Source: DASXUG01 sp036504995
Lineage (GTDB): Bacteria; Pseudomonadota; Gammaproteobacteria; Burkholderiales; Methylophilaceae
Direction: 5' to 3'
NCBI GenBank assembly: GCA_036504995.1
Contig: DASXUG010000017.1
Span: forward strand, 124,001-188,000
DNA length: 64,000 nucleotides
Made by a program: the position numbers and the translations under genes. The notes beneath the pieces were generated by a model. It saw nothing but the letters and a program-made list of their open reading frames with translations, ran no database searches and was not told where the DNA came from. Numbering within the stretch: position 1 is the stretch's first letter; every line of letters begins with the position of its first letter. Of the stretch, positions 8,820 to 16,822 are shown one piece after another.

Positions 8820-8824
8820 CCTCC
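8820..8824 (-). promoter_or_regulatory. Ribosome binding site supporting an ATT start
   Basis: On the reverse strand GGAGG is followed by CCAAAAA and then ATT GAT AAT TCA. The spacing of 7 nt is optimal. No other start codon lies near it in the radical SAM frame, which makes this site decisive for the start at 8812. Confidence 0.7.
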
Positions 8825-8875
8825 AATTTTCGGCCGCTGAAATTATGTGAAATGGTGCTAAGACTGATGCCTTGA

Positions 8876-9595
8876 TTATTTCATATATCGCGCGATATGC
8901 ACACCACCACTATTTAAAATCTCAACAATCACGTGGTCACCATTTTTAAATTTTGCAAAGTCAGGAGGAGCAATAAAAAGTATGGTTTTTTTTGCATCAC
9001 TTTCATTATTGCTCTTAGTTTCAAGCCCGTCTCTATCAAGTCCTTCTCTATTAAACCCAAGGCCTTCTAGGCTGCCAATGGCCATCCTCCACTCATGCCA
9101 TTCCCTGGGTGGCGGCAGTTGAGTTGCGCCTAAATTCTGTGCTTTTGCCAATAATGAGATTTTTTCTTCCCCTAAAATAATACTCCAGACTTCTACACTG
9201 ACAAGGTGAGAAGCTTCTATTGTGGCGGGCTCGCTTTCAACAGTGGGTGTTGGCGCAGCTTCAGCTTTGTTTATATCTGGAGTGTTTGGTGGCGTTTCTT
9301 CAAATCCCGAAAATAAGAATGCAGATAAGTATTTGTCCTGCTTGATTTTAGCCATATTGCTGGCTTGCATTGCTGCTGTACGTTCTTCAGAAGTAAGTGG
9401 TTTGGCCTGGGGTAGGTGGGTTGCTGGGTCTTGCTGCACTTTTGTTGCTTGTTTTGCTGGATTGCTCACTTGCTTGGTTGTTTGGTGTTGGCAAGCATAT
9501 AGCCAAGTCAATAAAAAAACTAAACAGAGCGTTTTTAACACCCAGAGTAGGTAACGGCAAACTGCGTATTTGTCTGTCGAATTCGGGCTTGGCAT
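8876..9595 (-). CDS. Predicted lipoprotein of unknown function
   Basis: I do not recognise this protein. From the ATG at 9595 it has 239 residues: a short polar N-terminus, a hydrophobic segment (CRYLLWVLKTLCLVFLLTWL) and a lipobox LYAC followed by Gln, so it is probably a lipoprotein. The next 100 residues are rich in Gln, Ala, Pro and Glu and look disordered. The C-terminal half (VSVEVWSIILGEEKISLL to VIVEILNSGGVHIARYMK) looks folded, with beta strands. Earlier possible starts are ATG 9655 and TTG 9673, none with a clear ribosome site. It follows the EamA transporter gene closely on the same strand, so the two may be co-transcribed. Confidence 0.7.
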   Translation of the reverse strand: MPSPNSTDKYAVCRYLLWVLKTLCLVFLLTWLYACQHQTTKQVSNPAKQATKVQQDPATHLPQAKPLTSEERTAAMQASNMAKIKQDKYLSAFLFSGFEETPPNTPDINKAEAAPTPTVESEPATIEASHLVSVEVWSIILGEEKISLLAKAQNLGATQLPPPREWHEWRMAIGSLEGLGFNREGLDRDGLETKSNNESDAKKTILFIAPPDFAKFKNGDHVIVEILNSGGVHIARYMK

Positions 9596-9676
9596 GTTGC
9601 TGTTTTTCACGTGTGAAGCGTAAGCCTTATGCCCAAAAATGTCTAGGTGAGCCATGTGAAAAGATGCTCGCAATGT

Positions 9677-10549
9677 TCAATGTGATGGCTTGCGAGGTGA
9701 TGCACTGACGCTGATAATTCCGCTAATGATGATTAAACCAATGGCGAGCCAACGGTCGAGTGACAGTATCTCTCCCCATAATAGAATGCCCCAAATGCTG
9801 GCTAATATAACGGTGGTGTAGGCTAGGCTACCCACAACCAAGGGGTTGCCTGTACGGTAGGCGCGCGTCATGGCCAATTGTGCTACGGTTGCACTGACGC
9901 CAATGCCAAGTAGCAAAGGTAAGTCGCTCCACGCTAATGAGCGAAAGTGATTCCCTAGCATCCATATCCCCGCACCTATGGTACACACTAGTGTAAAGTA
10001 GAACACAGTGCGCCAATCTGGCTCACCTGCACGCCCTAACTGGGTAACGTGGATATACACGATGCCAGCCAGTAAGCCCGAAAGTAAACCTATAGTGCCA
10101 GCGACGAGTTCATCTATATGCAGGCTTGGTTTTAGCAGTAAAGCAACCCCAATAAAACCTAAAATAATGGTGATGACCAAAGTCTTTTTAGGGCGCTCAT
10201 GCAGTAAAAACGGTGTAAACATGGCCATAAACAAGGGCGATGTGTAGTTAAGCGTGACGGCAGTTGCAAGCGGTAATGCGCTGATGGCGTAGAAAAACAT
10301 CAGCAGTGAGATAAAGCCTAAAATCGCACGCGACATATGCTTGCCTATATATTGTGTGGCGAGCGAGTGGCCGCGCATTGTAGTCATGGTGGCGATGAAT
10401 ATCAGCCCGAAAAACGAGCGATAAAAGACTAACTCGGCGCTAGTAAAGCTTTGCGCGCCAATTTTGACGAGCACCCCCATAATGGAGAAAAAGATTGCGG
10501 CGACTAGCATCCACAAGCTACCTAGCCGCATTTGCGTCAGTCGGCGCAT
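9677..10549 (-). CDS. EamA/DMT-family membrane transporter
   Basis: An inner-membrane protein of 290 residues with ten predicted transmembrane segments arranged as two EamA repeats of about 140 residues each. Diagnostic pieces are the first helix region SLWMLVAAIFFSIMGVLVKI, FYRSFFGLIFIA, ALPLATAVTLNYTSPLF in repeat one and GVSATVAQLAMTRAYRTGNP plus GEILSLDRWLAIGLIIISGI in repeat two. Members export amino acids or metabolites; the substrate cannot be told here. I choose ATG 10549, preceded by GAGG, over the upstream TTG at 10588, which would overlap the Rieske gene. It lies 5 bp after the Rieske gene stop, so both are likely in one transcript. Confidence 0.88.
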   Translation of the reverse strand: MRRLTQMRLGSLWMLVAAIFFSIMGVLVKIGAQSFTSAELVFYRSFFGLIFIATMTTMRGHSLATQYIGKHMSRAILGFISLLMFFYAISALPLATAVTLNYTSPLFMAMFTPFLLHERPKKTLVITIILGFIGVALLLKPSLHIDELVAGTIGLLSGLLAGIVYIHVTQLGRAGEPDWRTVFYFTLVCTIGAGIWMLGNHFRSLAWSDLPLLLGIGVSATVAQLAMTRAYRTGNPLVVGSLAYTTVILASIWGILLWGEILSLDRWLAIGLIIISGIISVSASPRKPSH

Positions 10550-10554
10550 TAACC

Positions 10555-11661
10555 TCACAGATGTGGGTCTAATTGTTGATGCATCCAACGATGAAAGTGT
10601 TCTAAGCCAGTTTCCATGGGATGTTGATAAGGGCCTCGTTCATCAAGCCCTTGCGCATAAAGGGCACGCCGACCATCATGCATGCGCTGGCAAATTTCTT
10701 GATCTTCAATGGCAGTTTCATGATAAGCGGCTTGTTGTGCTTGCATGTATGCCTCTTCAAACAGTGCAATGTCTTCTGGGTAGTAAAACTCGACTACGTT
10801 GGTACAAGCATCAACCCCGCGTGGGATAATGTGAGAAACAACGAGCACGTTAGGGTACCATTCAACCATTACAAACGGGTAAAGTACCATCCATATTGCG
10901 CCATATTTTGGCGTTTGTTGTCCTGAGTAGGCTAATACTTGCGCTTGCCACTCTTGATAAACAGGGCTGCCTGTTTTTTTCAGCTCTTTGTTTACCCCTA
11001 CTGTTTGCACGCTGTAGTTCTCACCGAACTCCCAATTTAGTTGATCGCAATCCACAAATTTATCTAGGCCAGGGTGAAACGGGCCTACATGGTAATCTTC
11101 AAGATACACTTCAATAAAAGTTTTCCAGTTAAAGTTGTACTCTTCTGTGATTACGCGGTTGAGCATATAGCCAGTAAAGTCAAGGTCTTGCTGGCAGCCT
11201 AAATTTTTTAACTCCTTTGCAATATCACGCTTGCTATCAAACAATAAACCATTCCACTGTTTTAATGGTGTTTGGTTGAGATGCAAACAGGGGTTTTGTT
11301 CAAAATGTGGCGCACCTAATAGTTCACCATCTAAATTGTATGTCCAGCGATGCAATGGGCACACAATGTGATTGGTATTACCCTCGCCACTCAACATAAT
11401 AGCTTGGCGATGACGGCAAATATTACTAACTAACGCAATGCCATCTTGACTATGCACTAGGGCTTTGGCATTTTGCATCCACTCTAAACTACGATAATCG
11501 CCTACATTCGGCGTCATTAATGTATGTCCAACATACTGCGGCGCTTGGGCAAATATCCATTGTTGCTCGAGGGCGTAAACGGTTGGGTCGGTGTACCAGG
11601 CAACAGGAAGTTGCGGCTGCATTATTGATTGAATAGATTTAATTGAGGCGAGTGAGGTCAT
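10555..11661 (-). CDS. Rieske-type ring-hydroxylating oxygenase alpha subunit
   Basis: A 368-residue soluble oxygenase. The N-terminal Rieske [2Fe-2S] domain has the ligands Cys82, His84, Cys101 and His104 (CRHRQ and CPLHRW). The C-terminal catalytic domain has the non-haem iron site in NWKTFIEVYLEDYHVGPFHP, with His191 and His196; the third carboxylate ligand lies further on. The architecture matches choline-monooxygenase-like and aromatic ring-hydroxylating dioxygenase subunits. No ferredoxin, reductase or beta subunit gene lies nearby, so electrons must come from elsewhere. The substrate is unknown. It is followed after 5 bp by the EamA transporter, suggesting a linked metabolite (inference). 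Confidence 0.88.
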   Translation of the reverse strand: MTSLASIKSIQSIMQPQLPVAWYTDPTVYALEQQWIFAQAPQYVGHTLMTPNVGDYRSLEWMQNAKALVHSQDGIALVSNICRHRQAIMLSGEGNTNHIVCPLHRWTYNLDGELLGAPHFEQNPCLHLNQTPLKQWNGLLFDSKRDIAKELKNLGCQQDLDFTGYMLNRVITEEYNFNWKTFIEVYLEDYHVGPFHPGLDKFVDCDQLNWEFGENYSVQTVGVNKELKKTGSPVYQEWQAQVLAYSGQQTPKYGAIWMVLYPFVMVEWYPNVLVVSHIIPRGVDACTNVVEFYYPEDIALFEEAYMQAQQAAYHETAIEDQEICQRMHDGRRALYAQGLDERGPYQHPMETGLEHFHRWMHQQLDPHL

Positions 11662-11860
11662 AAAGTCAAATGCGAGTGGAAATCCCTGATTTAATACAAA
11701 AAAATGGCTGAATAATTTTCAGGATGGGGATTTTGCCCGAACGGGGGATTTTTTCAAGTGAATTTTTGTATTTTCTTCAGAAAATCCCTGTAAATGATCA
11801 CTTTGAGGGGCTTGATTCTTGCTAATTTTGCCATTTTGCGCTAACCTCAACCCCCTTAAT

Positions 11861-11875
11861 GTAAAACCATTTTAC
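11861..11875. promoter_or_regulatory. Short palindrome upstream of a small membrane gene
   Basis: GTAAAA, a 3-nt centre and TTTTAC form a 15-bp inverted repeat that ends 13 bp before the ATG at 11889. It may be an operator or a small RNA hairpin; nothing else supports either. Confidence 0.35.
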
Positions 11876-11888
11876 AAGGCACATCATA

Positions 11889-11993
11889 ATGAAAAATCCG
11901 TTAGATTCTATCTTGGGTACGATTATTTCTGGGGTGATATTAACCTTAGTCTTGTATGTGTTTATTAAGAACTTTATTTTGGCGGGGGTTTAA
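11889..11993 (+). CDS. 34-residue single-span membrane protein
   Basis: A very small gene encoding 34 residues. It begins MKNPLDSILG and has one hydrophobic helix from about residue 9 to 27, with VLTLVLYVFIKNFIL-like composition and a Lys near the inner face. AAGG lies about 10 nt before the ATG. Its stop is 2 nt before the ATG of the PuuD-like membrane protein, so the two are translationally linked and probably act together, for example as a small subunit. I do not recognise a family. Confidence 0.65.
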   Translation: MKNPLDSILGTIISGVILTLVLYVFIKNFILAGV

Positions 11994-11995
11994 TC

Positions 11996-12487
11996 ATGGA
12001 TTACTTTCCTGCGATTGCGCGCTGGTTACATATTGTGGCTGGAGTGACATGGGTAGGTTTGCTTTACTACTTCAATCTTGTGCAAGTACCTGCGATGAAA
12101 GAGGCTACTGCGGATGGCACAGCGGCAGGTATTAGCAAGCATGTGGCGCCGCGTGCGTTGTTTTGGTTCAGATGGGCTGCCATTGCGACATGGTTGGCGG
12201 GCGCGGCATTGTTAGGCCCGCATTTCAATGATGCTTTTAGTTTGAAGCCTGAGTTTGTGGCAATCGGCGTAGGTGCTTGGTTAGGTACTATTATGCTGTT
12301 TAACGTTTGGGTGTTGATCTGGCCGAATCAGCAAAAGATTTTAGGTATGGTGAAAGCAACTGATGCAGAAAAAGCAAGCGCTCGCCGCATTGCTTTATTG
12401 GCATCCCGCACCAATATGATGTTGTCATTGCCAATGCTGTTTTTTATGGCAAATGGATTGACGCATCGCGCGCTGATCGGCTTGTAA
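11996..12487 (+). CDS. PuuD-like (urate hydroxylase N-terminal-type) integral membrane protein
   Basis: A 163-residue inner-membrane protein with four predicted helices. The first carries conserved ARWLHIVAGVTWVGLLYYFN and is followed by VQVPAM. This His-rich first helix matches the membrane domain of urate hydroxylase PuuD and of many uncharacterised proteobacterial proteins. The cytochrome domain found in true PuuD is absent, so urate oxidation should not be assumed. His residues in helix one and near HVAPRALFWFRW could bind haem or metal (inference). It follows the 34-residue membrane gene by 2 nt and is followed by a strong terminator, so these two genes form a closed transcription unit. 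Confidence 0.8.
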   Translation: MDYFPAIARWLHIVAGVTWVGLLYYFNLVQVPAMKEATADGTAAGISKHVAPRALFWFRWAAIATWLAGAALLGPHFNDAFSLKPEFVAIGVGAWLGTIMLFNVWVLIWPNQQKILGMVKATDAEKASARRIALLASRTNMMLSLPMLFFMANGLTHRALIGL

Positions 12488-12504
12488 TCAACAAATGCTG
12501 CGAG

Positions 12505-12533
12505 CGGCGGCAATAGCCGCCGTTTTTGTTTTT
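12505..12533 (+). terminator. Rho-independent terminator of the PuuD-like gene
   Basis: A 7-bp GC stem (CGGCGGC, loop AATA, GCCGCCG) is followed by TTTTTGTTTTT, 17 bp past the stop. Confidence 0.92.
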
Positions 12534-12615
12534 GGCTGCTGATTTTTATGAAGTACGTATATTTGCTTAATGGGCATTCTCATTGAGTTGTATGAAGGTA
12601 ATAGGGTAGGTTTTT

Positions 12616-13803
12616 ATGTCACAACATTTAATGAACACATACGGTAGACAAGCCATTTCTTTCGTCAAAGGGACGGGTGTTTGGTTGCATGATGCTGAAG
12701 GTAATCAGTATTTAGACGCTTTGGCTGGCGTTGCTGTGAATGGCCTAGGGCACGCACACCCCAAGTTTGTGGCAGCTTTGAATGAGCAAATTTCACGCTT
12801 GATTCATGTTTCTAATATTTATCAAATCAATGAGCAGTCTCGCCTGGCTGATAAATTGGCTGAAATTTCAGGCATGGACAAGGTGTTTTTCTGCAACTCT
12901 GGCTGCGAAGCCAATGAAGCTTCTATCAAGCTGGCGCGCTTGTATGCGCACAATAAAGGCATAGAGAATCCTGAAATCATTGTGATGGAACACTCATTTC
13001 ATGGCAGAACTTTAGCAACTTTGTCAGCAACAGGCAGTCGCAAAGTGCAAGCGGGTTTTGAGCCTTTGGTAAGTGGTTTTGTACGCGTACCATTTGATGA
13101 TTTAGAGGCGGTAAAGCAAGTTGCGGCCCGTAAAAACAATGTGGTGGCAATCTTGGTGGAGCCTGTGCAGGGAGAGGGCGGCGTTCATATTCCTGCTGAT
13201 TTAAAAGCCTATTTCCAAGGATTGCGTAAAGTTTGTGACGACAACGGTTGGTTGTTGATGCTGGATGAGGTGCAAAGTGGTATTGCGCGCACTGGCACTT
13301 GGTTTGCATTTCAACACACAGGTATTACGCCAGATGTTATGAGCTTAGCAAAAGGCTTAGGCTCAGGTGTGCCGATAGGCGCATGTGTTGCTAAAGGCAT
13401 TGCGGCTGAGACATTTACGCCAGGTAAGCATGGCTCTACTTTTGGTGGTAACCCACTGGCAACTGCTGCAGGTTTTGCAACCTTACAAATTATTGAAGAA
13501 GACAAATTACGCGAAAATGCCGAGTATATAGGTGCTTGGATCAATCAAGCGTTGAAAGATGGTTTAGCAGGCGAGTCAGGTGTGATTAATATCCGCAACG
13601 CTGGCTTGATGATTGGGGTCGAGTTGGATAGACCATGTGCAGATTTGGTGAAGATGGCGCTTGCACAAAGACTACTTATTAATGTGACCTCTGATAAAGT
13701 GGTGCGTTTGTTGCCACCGCTTATTATGAACCAAGAGGAAGCGCAGCTTCTGGTCAATTCACTGGTTCCTCTTATTAAACAGTTTTTAAACACAAAAGCA
13801 TAA
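12616..13803 (+). CDS. argD: Acetylornithine aminotransferase
   Basis: A class-III PLP-dependent aminotransferase (395 residues) making N-acetylornithine from N-acetylglutamate semialdehyde. Visible signatures are the cofactor pocket CNSGCEANEASIKLARLYA, FHGRTLATLSATG, LDEVQSGIARTGTWFAF with the cofactor-binding Asp, and the Schiff-base Lys246 in MSLAKGLGSG. The length fits the family. It lies 3 nt before argF and starts the arginine run argD-argF-(small gene)-argG. It may also work in lysine biosynthesis as the N-succinyldiaminopimelate aminotransferase, which is known for this family. Confidence 0.93.
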   Translation: MSQHLMNTYGRQAISFVKGTGVWLHDAEGNQYLDALAGVAVNGLGHAHPKFVAALNEQISRLIHVSNIYQINEQSRLADKLAEISGMDKVFFCNSGCEANEASIKLARLYAHNKGIENPEIIVMEHSFHGRTLATLSATGSRKVQAGFEPLVSGFVRVPFDDLEAVKQVAARKNNVVAILVEPVQGEGGVHIPADLKAYFQGLRKVCDDNGWLLMLDEVQSGIARTGTWFAFQHTGITPDVMSLAKGLGSGVPIGACVAKGIAAETFTPGKHGSTFGGNPLATAAGFATLQIIEEDKLRENAEYIGAWINQALKDGLAGESGVINIRNAGLMIGVELDRPCADLVKMALAQRLLINVTSDKVVRLLPPLIMNQEEAQLLVNSLVPLIKQFLNTKA

Positions 13804-13806
13804 GCG

Positions 13807-14721
13807 ATGGCAATTAAGCATTTTTTGCAGTTTAACGATTTAAATCGTGAAGAAATTGAGCATATATTTACGCGTGCGAGTTGGATAAAAAGCCAATTTA
13901 AGCATTACAAACAATATTGGCCGCTACAAGATCGCACCTTGGTGATGATTTTTGAAAAAGCCAGCACGCGTACACGCTTATCTTTCGAAGCGGGGATGCA
14001 TCAGCTCGGCGGCTCTGCAATATATTTGAATACGCGTGACTCGCAGCTAGGTCGTGGTGAGCCTGTAGAGGATGCCGCACAGGTGATTTCTCGCATGAGT
14101 GATATTGTGATGATTCGTACTTTTGAGCAAAGTATTATCGAGCGCTTTGCTGCGAATTCGCGTGTGCCAGTAATTAATGGTTTAACCAATGAGTATCACC
14201 CATGCCAGATTTTGGCGGATATTTTCACCTTTATTGAGCATCGTGGTTCGATTCAAGGCAAAACTGTGGCTTGGATTGGTGATAGCAATAACGTATGTAA
14301 CACATGGCTGCAAGCGGCAGAGGTGCTGGATTTTAACGTACACGTTTCTACGCCTCCAGAGTACGAAGTCGAGGCTGAGCGCGCTAATCTGTATGGTACA
14401 GATCATTTTGAAGAGTTTGCCGACCCAATGGAAGCCGCACGCGACGCGGATTTAGTCACCACAGATGTGTGGACAAGCATGGGTTTTGAGGCGGAAAATG
14501 AAGAGCGTCGCAAAGATTTTGCAGACTGGCAAGTAGATGCAGAGATGATGAAAATCGCCAAGAAAGATGCGTTGTTTATGCATTGCCTGCCAGCACATCG
14601 CGGTGAAGAGGTGGCTGCGGAAGTGATTGATGGCCCGCATTCAGTGGTATGGGATGAGGCGGAAAATCGTCTACACGTGCAAAAAGCGCTGATGGAATAT
14701 TTGTTGTTGGGTAAAGTTTAA
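13807..14721 (+). CDS. argF: Ornithine carbamoyltransferase
   Basis: A cytosolic enzyme of 304 residues that joins carbamoyl phosphate to ornithine to give citrulline. The carbamoyl-phosphate motif is in EKASTRTRLSFEAGM. HPCQILAD follows, and the ornithine-site motif HCLPAHRGEE sits near the C-terminus. The length is that of the short anabolic form. It starts 3 nt after the argD stop, so the two are co-transcribed and probably translationally coupled. argG follows after one small gene. Confidence 0.95.
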   Translation: MAIKHFLQFNDLNREEIEHIFTRASWIKSQFKHYKQYWPLQDRTLVMIFEKASTRTRLSFEAGMHQLGGSAIYLNTRDSQLGRGEPVEDAAQVISRMSDIVMIRTFEQSIIERFAANSRVPVINGLTNEYHPCQILADIFTFIEHRGSIQGKTVAWIGDSNNVCNTWLQAAEVLDFNVHVSTPPEYEVEAERANLYGTDHFEEFADPMEAARDADLVTTDVWTSMGFEAENEERRKDFADWQVDAEMMKIAKKDALFMHCLPAHRGEEVAAEVIDGPHSVVWDEAENRLHVQKALMEYLLLGKV

Positions 14722-14738
14722 TTGGTGAGTATTTAGCA

Positions 14739-15050
14739 TTGGCTGAAAGTAAAAACAGAGATATTTCACGTCATATTTTGCCCGTCTCCTCTACGATGGT
14801 GGGGGTTTGCATGACGGTGATTACCGTAATGCAATTGGCGCCAAAAAATAGGATTTCGCATTGGGCAGATGACTTATTAGCCGTGAACAGCCTGCTTTTT
14901 CTTGGTAGTACCATGTTGTCATACTGGTCGTTGCGTTCAGAGCGTGAAGCTTTTAAAGTTGAGATCTTGGCGGATCGCCTGTTTATTTTAGGCATGATAT
15001 TCATGGTGTTAATTAGTTTTTTAGTGTCGTTTGAGTTCTTTGAACATTAA
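14739..15050 (+). CDS. Small membrane protein of unknown function in the arg cluster
   Basis: A 103-residue protein, probably starting at TTG 14739 with GGTGAG about 9 nt upstream; the first ATG (14796) would remove 19 residues. It has three predicted transmembrane segments: around TMVGVCMTVITVMQL, DLLAVNSLLFLGSTML and LFILGMIFMVLISFLV. The end is FEFFEH. I do not recognise a named family, although similar short proteins are common in proteobacteria. It sits between argF (17 nt upstream) and argG (65 bp downstream) on the same strand, so it is probably expressed with them. Nothing in the sequence shows a role in arginine synthesis. Confidence 0.65.
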   Translation: MAESKNRDISRHILPVSSTMVGVCMTVITVMQLAPKNRISHWADDLLAVNSLLFLGSTMLSYWSLRSEREAFKVEILADRLFILGMIFMVLISFLVSFEFFEH

Positions 15051-15115
15051 GTATTGGTGTTTGTGGAATATTGCCCTTTTTTTATTACGTGTTTTCGAGT
15101 CTTAAAGGTTAAGTA

Positions 15116-16339
15116 ATGAGTGATGTGAACAAAGTTGTATTGGCGTATTCGGGCGGTTTAGATACCTCTGTGATTCTGAAATGGTTGCAAGATACCTATC
15201 AGGCTGAAGTGGTGACGTTTACTGCCGATTTAGGTCAAGGCGAAGAGCTTGAGCCTGCGCGTGCTAAGGCGCAAGCAGCGGGTGTTAAAGAGATTTATAT
15301 TGATGATGTGCGCGAAGAGTTTGTGCGCGACTTTGTATTTCCTATGTTCCGCGCTAATACGGTTTATGAAGGCGAATACCTACTTGGTACCTCTATCGCT
15401 CGTCCGTTAATTGCCAAACGCTTAATTGAAATTGCCGCAGAAACTAAAGCAGACGCGATTTCTCATGGCGCAACAGGTAAAGGCAACGACCAAGTACGTT
15501 TTGAATTAGGTGCGTATGCGCTTAACCCCAATATTCAAATCATCGCTCCGTGGCGTGAGTGGGATTTGCTTAGCCGCGAAAAATTGATGGCTTATGCTGA
15601 AAAACACGGCATTGTGGTAGATATGAAGCATAAACAAGGCGGCAGTCCATATTCAATGGATGCTAACTTGTTACATATTTCATACGAGGGCCGCCACTTA
15701 GAAAATCCAGCGGCCGAGGCGGAAGAAACAATGTGGCGCTGGACCGTTTCTCCAGAAAAAGCGCCAGATGCAGCCGAGTATTTAGATATTGAATATGTGA
15801 ACGGTGATCCCGTCAGCATTAATGGTCAAGCCATGAAAGCCCATGAGATATTGGCTTTCTTGAACGCTGTGGGTGGTAAACATGGCATTGGCCGTTTAGA
15901 CTTGGTGGAAAATCGTTACGTGGGCATGAAGTCTCGCGGTTGTTATGAAACGCCGGGCGGTACCATTATGCTTAAGGCGCACCGTGCCATTGAAAGTATT
16001 ACGCTCGATCGTGAAGTGGCGCATCTGAAAGATGATCTAATGCCGCGCTACGCCAGTATGATTTACAACGGTTACTGGTGGAGCCCAGAGCGTCTCGCCT
16101 TGCAAACGCTCATCGACCATACCCAAAAAACCGTTAACGGTTGGGTGCGCGTCAAGTTGTATAAAGGCAACGTGATTGTGGTGGGGCGTGATAGCAAAAC
16201 TGATTCACTATTCGATTCAACCATCGCCACTTTTGAAGATGATAAAGGCGCTTATGATCAGAAAGATGCAGCAGGCTTTATTAAATTAAATGCGTTAAGA
16301 ATGCGTATTGCGGCAAATTTAAGAATCAAAAAAACTTAA
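15116..16339 (+). CDS. argG: Argininosuccinate synthase
   Basis: A 407-residue cytosolic enzyme that condenses citrulline and aspartate using ATP. The N-terminal ATP loop is AYSGGLDTSVI. Other family segments are SHGATGKGNDQVRFE, PWREWDL and the citrulline-site region KQGGSPYSMDANLLHISYEG. The length fits the short ArgG type 1 form. It completes the ornithine-to-argininosuccinate steps with argF upstream; argininosuccinate lyase is not in the window. An imperfect inverted repeat follows the gene. Confidence 0.95.
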   Translation: MSDVNKVVLAYSGGLDTSVILKWLQDTYQAEVVTFTADLGQGEELEPARAKAQAAGVKEIYIDDVREEFVRDFVFPMFRANTVYEGEYLLGTSIARPLIAKRLIEIAAETKADAISHGATGKGNDQVRFELGAYALNPNIQIIAPWREWDLLSREKLMAYAEKHGIVVDMKHKQGGSPYSMDANLLHISYEGRHLENPAAEAEETMWRWTVSPEKAPDAAEYLDIEYVNGDPVSINGQAMKAHEILAFLNAVGGKHGIGRLDLVENRYVGMKSRGCYETPGGTIMLKAHRAIESITLDREVAHLKDDLMPRYASMIYNGYWWSPERLALQTLIDHTQKTVNGWVRVKLYKGNVIVVGRDSKTDSLFDSTIATFEDDKGAYDQKDAAGFIKLNALRMRIAANLRIKKT

Positions 16340-16350
16340 AAATACTAAAG

Positions 16351-16420
16351 TTACCACAGAGCTCACTGAGCGTTATGATTTAGGGTTTAATCTCTGCGTT
16401 TCTAGTGTGACCTGTGGTGA
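16351..16420. repeat. Imperfect inverted repeat (REP-like) between argG and ppnP
   Basis: About 70 bp whose ends are complementary: TTACCACAGAG on the left and CCTGTGGTGAA on the right, with inner parts CTCACTGAGCG and CTCTGCGTTTC. A related element with similar ends lies at 17323-17392. The sequence style (ACCACAGAG repeated with variations) is that of dispersed intergenic repeats. Confidence 0.5.
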
Positions 16421-16443
16421 ATATAATTCAAGGAGAGATGTAA

Positions 16444-16755
16444 ATGGCACAATTTGATCATGTAAGCGTAAAGAAAAAAGCAAATATTTACTTTGACGGC
16501 AAGTGCGTCAGCCACACTGTGATGTTCCCGAATGGGACCCGTAGCACGATTGGGGTGATTTTCCCAAGCAGCTTAACTTTTAATACAGCTGCGCCTGAGT
16601 TGATGGAAATCAACAGCGGCATCTGCAAAGTGCGCTTAAATGGCGAATCTGAGTGGAAAACGTATGGCGCTGGCGAAAAATTTACTGTGCCAGGCAACTC
16701 ATCTTTCGATATAGAGACAGTTGAAACACTAGACTACGTTTGCCACTTCGAGTAG
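16444..16755 (+). CDS. ppnP: Pyrimidine/purine nucleoside phosphorylase PpnP
   Basis: A 103-residue single-domain cupin of the PpnP (YaiE, DUF1255) family. In E. coli this family cleaves many nucleosides with phosphate to a base and ribose 1-phosphate. The family segments KKANIYFDGKCVSHTV, NGTRSTIGVIFP and GEKFTVPGNSSFDIE are all visible, and the length is typical. GGAGAG lies 8 nt before the ATG. It stands between argG and yajQ, each separated by a repeat-like hairpin, so it is probably its own unit. The role would be nucleoside salvage. Confidence 0.9.
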   Translation: MAQFDHVSVKKKANIYFDGKCVSHTVMFPNGTRSTIGVIFPSSLTFNTAAPELMEINSGICKVRLNGESEWKTYGAGEKFTVPGNSSFDIETVETLDYVCHFE

Positions 16756-16765
16756 TTGAAGGCTC

Positions 16766-16797
16766 GACTAGGTCGCGTTGCGAACGCTTGCCTAGTC
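16766..16797. repeat. Strong hairpin between ppnP and yajQ
   Basis: Outer arms GACTAGG and CCTAGTC (7 bp) enclose inner arms GCGTT and AACGC (5 bp) with a GCG loop. No T tract follows, so it is not a standard terminator; it may stabilise mRNA or slow the polymerase. Confidence 0.55.
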
Positions 16798-16822
16798 ACT
16801 GTTAGAAAGGATATGGGGAAAT

